64,000 nucleotides of DNA from Flavobacteriaceae bacterium. Lineage in GTDB: Bacteria; Bacteroidota; Bacteroidia; Flavobacteriales; Flavobacteriaceae. The position numbers were made by a program, and so were the translations under genes. The stretch covers positions 1-64,000 of the forward strand of contig JAOXRU010000017.1 in assembly GCA_025800395.1 (NCBI GenBank), in the 5' to 3' direction. Each line of letters opens with the position of its first letter. Position 1 is the first letter of the stretch. Below the pieces are notes generated by a model. The model was not told the origin of the DNA. It was given only the letters and a program-made list of their open reading frames with translations, and searched no databases. Shown piece after piece: positions 60,875 through 64,000 of this stretch.

Positions 60875-61819
60875 ATGGAGAAAGATTTGAAGTACTATTT
60901 GTTTTCTCAACCCATTTTGTTCCGATTGTTTTTGCCAATGGCAAAAGTGTATTATTATTTTTTACTAAAAAAATGGATGTCCCCAAAAGAGTATTTGTTA
61001 GAGCGATATGAGAAATGGATGAAACGTTCCCCCAATTGGGAAAACCCCGAACGATGGAGCGATAAGCTTTACTGGCTAAAACTATATCATACCAAACCCG
61101 AATTTGGAATGTATGCCGATAAGTTTAGGGTGCGCGATTTTATCGCGGAAAAATGGGGAGAAGAACATCTTATTCCACTATTGTATGAAACAGATGAGCC
61201 CGACAATATTCGACCAGAGAATTTACCAGATATACCCTTCATTATAAAAACCAACCATGATAGTTCGGGCGGTATTATTGTTCGAGACAAATATGATAAA
61301 GAACACAATTGGACGGCCATTCGAAATACTTTGCGTTTCAATATGGCATTTAATTATTATTGGAATGGTAGAGAAGCACAATATAGGGATATCAAACCTC
61401 ATATCATTGTTGAAAAACTATTGTTGGATGAGCAAGGAAATATCCCAATGGATTATAAATTGCATTTTTTCAACGGAAAACTAGCTATAACACAGGTCAT
61501 CCGGAGAAAAGGGGAAGATTTCACCATTACATTCTACACAAAAGAATGGGAGAAAGTACCTTGTAAAATGGTATTCGAACAAGATATATTTACCCCAGAA
61601 CCAAAAAACTTTAAGAAAATGATAGCCCTCGGGGAGAAAGTTGCCAAGGGTTTCCCCAATCTCAGAGTTGATTTTTATGATGTAGGAGGTAAGCTTTATT
61701 TTGGGGAACTCACGTTTCATATTGGTGGGGGTAACATTCGATTTGAACCCGATGCCTATGATTTCGAATTTGGAAAGATGTTGGAATTACCAAAAAAAGA
61801 AAATCTACAACCCGTTTAA
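60875..61819 (+). CDS. TupA-like ATP-grasp protein, copy 2
   Basis: Collinear with copy 1: KLYWLKLYHTKPEFGMYADKFRVRDFIAEKWGEEHLIPLLYETDEPDNIRPENLPDIPFIIKTNHDSSGGIIVRDK. Confidence 0.87.
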   Translation: MEKDLKYYLFSQPILFRLFLPMAKVYYYFLLKKWMSPKEYLLERYEKWMKRSPNWENPERWSDKLYWLKLYHTKPEFGMYADKFRVRDFIAEKWGEEHLIPLLYETDEPDNIRPENLPDIPFIIKTNHDSSGGIIVRDKYDKEHNWTAIRNTLRFNMAFNYYWNGREAQYRDIKPHIIVEKLLLDEQGNIPMDYKLHFFNGKLAITQVIRRKGEDFTITFYTKEWEKVPCKMVFEQDIFTPEPKNFKKMIALGEKVAKGFPNLRVDFYDVGGKLYFGELTFHIGGGNIRFEPDAYDFEFGKMLELPKKENLQPV

Positions 61820-61827
61820 TAAAATTT

Positions 61828-62886
61828 ATGAAGTCAAAAATAGTATTTGTTTTACCATCATTGGAAGCAGGTGGGGCCGAAAGGGTTTTGAGCTTTTTGG
61901 CAAAGCGTATCGATAGAACACGTTTTGAGCCCATCATGTTGGTTATCGGTAGTTCCAACAAAGTGGCCTATGATACAGGAGACGCCAAAGTGTGTTTTCT
62001 CAACAAATCGCGTTTGCTTTTTGCGATTCCAGCTTTTTTTGGCTTTTTGAGGAGAGAAAAACCCAAAGTAGTATTTAGTTCTATTGGACATCTCAATACT
62101 GCTGCAGGGCTCCTTTCCTTTTATTTTAGAAACACCAAATTTATTATACGAGAAGCTAGTGTAATTAGTAGCATAAGTCAATTTGGATCTAAGAGCTTTT
62201 TGTATGACAAACTTTCTAGTTTGGCTTTCAAAAAAGCCGATAGTATTGTTTGTCAGTCAAAAGATATGGAAATTGATTTCAAGAAATTATATTCGGTTTC
62301 AAACGATAAGGTACATGTGATTGGTAATCCGGTTACCATAGAAAGGCTTGCACGAACTCGCGCTCCAAAAACGGAGCAATTGCGTTTGATTACTATAGGT
62401 CGATTGAGCGCAGAAAAAGGCCATGAGCGGATTCTGAATAGCTTGTCCCAATTGGAAAGAGATTATCATTATACGATTATAGGCAGTGGAGATAAGGAAG
62501 CAGAAATAAAAAGCCATGTGAAAAGTTTAGGAATGACTTCTAAAGTAAGTTTTGTTTCCTATACCGACGATGTGGTTTCTTATCTTATTCAAAACGACTG
62601 GTTTTTGCAGGGTTCCTATGTAGAAGGATTCCCAAATGCCGTTTTGGAAAGCTGTGCTGTGGGAACACCTGTTTTGGCCTTTCCTGCACCAGGAGGAACG
62701 AAAGAAATCATAGAACAAGGTGTAAACGGATTTATCTTGGCCGACGAAAAAGCTTATGTGAAAAAACTGCAAAACCTGCCCAATCTCAATCCGGATATGG
62801 TTATCGAAAGTGTATACCAACGTTATGATAGTAAGGTGATTTTAGAAATATACGAAAAATTGCTATTGAATACTATAAATCAGTAA
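61828..62886 (+). CDS. GT4-like glycosyltransferase
   Basis: VLPSLEAGGAERVLSFLAKR, TIGRLSAEKGHERIL, GSYVEGFPNAVLESCAVGTPVLAFPAPGGTKEII. Confidence 0.92.
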   Translation: MKSKIVFVLPSLEAGGAERVLSFLAKRIDRTRFEPIMLVIGSSNKVAYDTGDAKVCFLNKSRLLFAIPAFFGFLRREKPKVVFSSIGHLNTAAGLLSFYFRNTKFIIREASVISSISQFGSKSFLYDKLSSLAFKKADSIVCQSKDMEIDFKKLYSVSNDKVHVIGNPVTIERLARTRAPKTEQLRLITIGRLSAEKGHERILNSLSQLERDYHYTIIGSGDKEAEIKSHVKSLGMTSKVSFVSYTDDVVSYLIQNDWFLQGSYVEGFPNAVLESCAVGTPVLAFPAPGGTKEIIEQGVNGFILADEKAYVKKLQNLPNLNPDMVIESVYQRYDSKVILEIYEKLLLNTINQ

Positions 62887-62898
62887 CCTAATCATACC

Positions 62899-64000
62899 AT
62901 GAATAAAATGACTGAAGACAAACCCATACGCGTATTACAAGTGCTAGGCATGATGGATCATGGCGGTGCTGAAGTAATGGCAATGAATTATTACCGAGGA
63001 ATGGACAAGAGCAAGGTTCAGTTCGATTTCCTTTTACATTTTGAAGAAGCAGGTGTTTTTGATGAAGAAATACGAGCTATGGGAGGCAATATTTATATTA
63101 TGCCACGAATTTTGCCAGCCAATTATTTCAAATATAAAAAGGCATTAAAGCATTTTTTTGCCACCCACAAAGATTATGATATAGTGCACTCACATATCAA
63201 TGCTTATGGTACTTTTGTAATACAAGCTGCAAAGAAAGCTGGTATTCTAATTCGAATCTCACATTCCCATACTTCGATTACTCCTTGGTATAAAAAAATA
63301 TTCGAAAAGAATATCAATTTGGTAAGTACAGTTAAAGAAATAGTACAAAATTTGTTGAGACCTTCCTTGGTGCGCAATGCCACCGTGCACCTGGCATGTG
63401 GTGAAAAAGCTGGTAAATGGATGTATGGCTCAAAATCTAAAAATTTTATTGTAATAAATAATGCCATAGATGCCAAAAGATTTCGATGGGATGCTACCAA
63501 AAGAATAGCTAAGAAAAAAGAACTTGGTTTGGAGGGTATAGAACTAGTTGGTCATGTGGGGAATTTTAATGAAGCTAAAAACCACAAGTTCATTGTTCAA
63601 TGTTTTGCTAGTATGTTGCAAACAACCCCCAATCTCAAACTATTACTGGTAGGTGGTGGTGGACTTTTTGAAGAAATACAAGAAGAAGTCCAACAATTGG
63701 GAATCGATAATAAAGTATTGTTTTTAGGCTCTAGAAATGATGTGGACGAATTGCTGCAAGCTTTTGATTTGATGTTGTTTCCTTCTATTTATGAGGGACT
63801 ACCATTAACTTTGGTGGAGGCTCAGGCTGCAGGATTGCCAGTATTGGCTTCTGCCAATATCACTACAGAAATTGCCATAACCGATATACTTCGTTTTTTG
63901 CCATTGGCAGATGGTACGGAGGCTTGGGCTACAGCAGCAAGAAAACAAATGCAATTAGAAAGAAAAGATACTTTAAAGGCAATACAGCAGAGTGGCTATG
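62899..64000 (+). CDS. GT4-like glycosyltransferase (EpsF-like), truncated by the window end
   Basis: Not in the ORF track because it runs off the edge; MNKMTEDKPIRVLQVLGMMDHGGAEVMAMNYYRGMDKSKVQFDFLLH ... GHVGNFNEAKNHKFIV ... FPSIYEGLPLTLVEAQAAGLPVLASANI. Confidence 0.9.
   Translation, partial: MNKMTEDKPIRVLQVLGMMDHGGAEVMAMNYYRGMDKSKVQFDFLLHFEEAGVFDEEIRAMGGNIYIMPRILPANYFKYKKALKHFFATHKDYDIVHSHINAYGTFVIQAAKKAGILIRISHSHTSITPWYKKIFEKNINLVSTVKEIVQNLLRPSLVRNATVHLACGEKAGKWMYGSKSKNFIVINNAIDAKRFRWDATKRIAKKKELGLEGIELVGHVGNFNEAKNHKFIVQCFASMLQTTPNLKLLLVGGGGLFEEIQEEVQQLGIDNKVLFLGSRNDVDELLQAFDLMLFPSIYEGLPLTLVEAQAAGLPVLASANITTEIAITDILRFLPLADGTEAWATAARKQMQLERKDTLKAIQQSGY

Noticed and set aside
60585-60875. 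96-aa plus-strand ORF between the two ATP-grasp genes
   Set aside because: No confident family; composition looks non-coding. Kept only as a possible remnant in the findings.

Overview
AT-rich Bacteroidota window, most likely Flavobacteriia. This placement is inferred from gene content and from -33/-7 promoters of the TTTG-N19/20-TAnnTTTG type. It reads as three blocks. (1) 1-9.1 kb: a beta-1,3-glucan (laminarin-type) catabolic cassette, comprising a GH16 C-terminus, a GH149-like 1,3-glucan phosphorylase, GH17, an unassigned GH2/GH5-like TIM-barrel lipoprotein, GH30 and a GPH/MFS symporter. (2) 9.2-37.3 kb: mostly conserved housekeeping genes, namely a minus-strand run from tsaD to a THUMP-like methyltransferase, then TamB, pfkA, gap, a BadF/NagK-type kinase, RidA, LptD, amidase, MlaD, an Hdr-like Fe-S gene set with an embedded HAD-like gene, a degenerate-GH3/beta-lactamase fusion, bshA and an OmpA-family protein. 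(3) 37.3-64 kb: a surface-polysaccharide region rich in modification enzymes, with three MBOAT + SGNH-like pairs, two acyltransferase-3 proteins, a GNAT/polysaccharide-deacetylase/GNAT sandwich, a secreted PL1-type lyase, WbpP/WbpO-like UDP-HexNAcA enzymes, a MurJ-like flippase, a Wzy-like protein, tandem TupA-like ATP-grasp enzymes and three glycosyltransferases. The most interesting hypothesis is a heavily O-acylated, uronic-acid-containing polysaccharide that may also be amide-modified by the TupA-like ligases. No rRNA, tRNA, CRISPR array, transposase or integrase was recognised. All family calls come from reading motifs; no database search was run.
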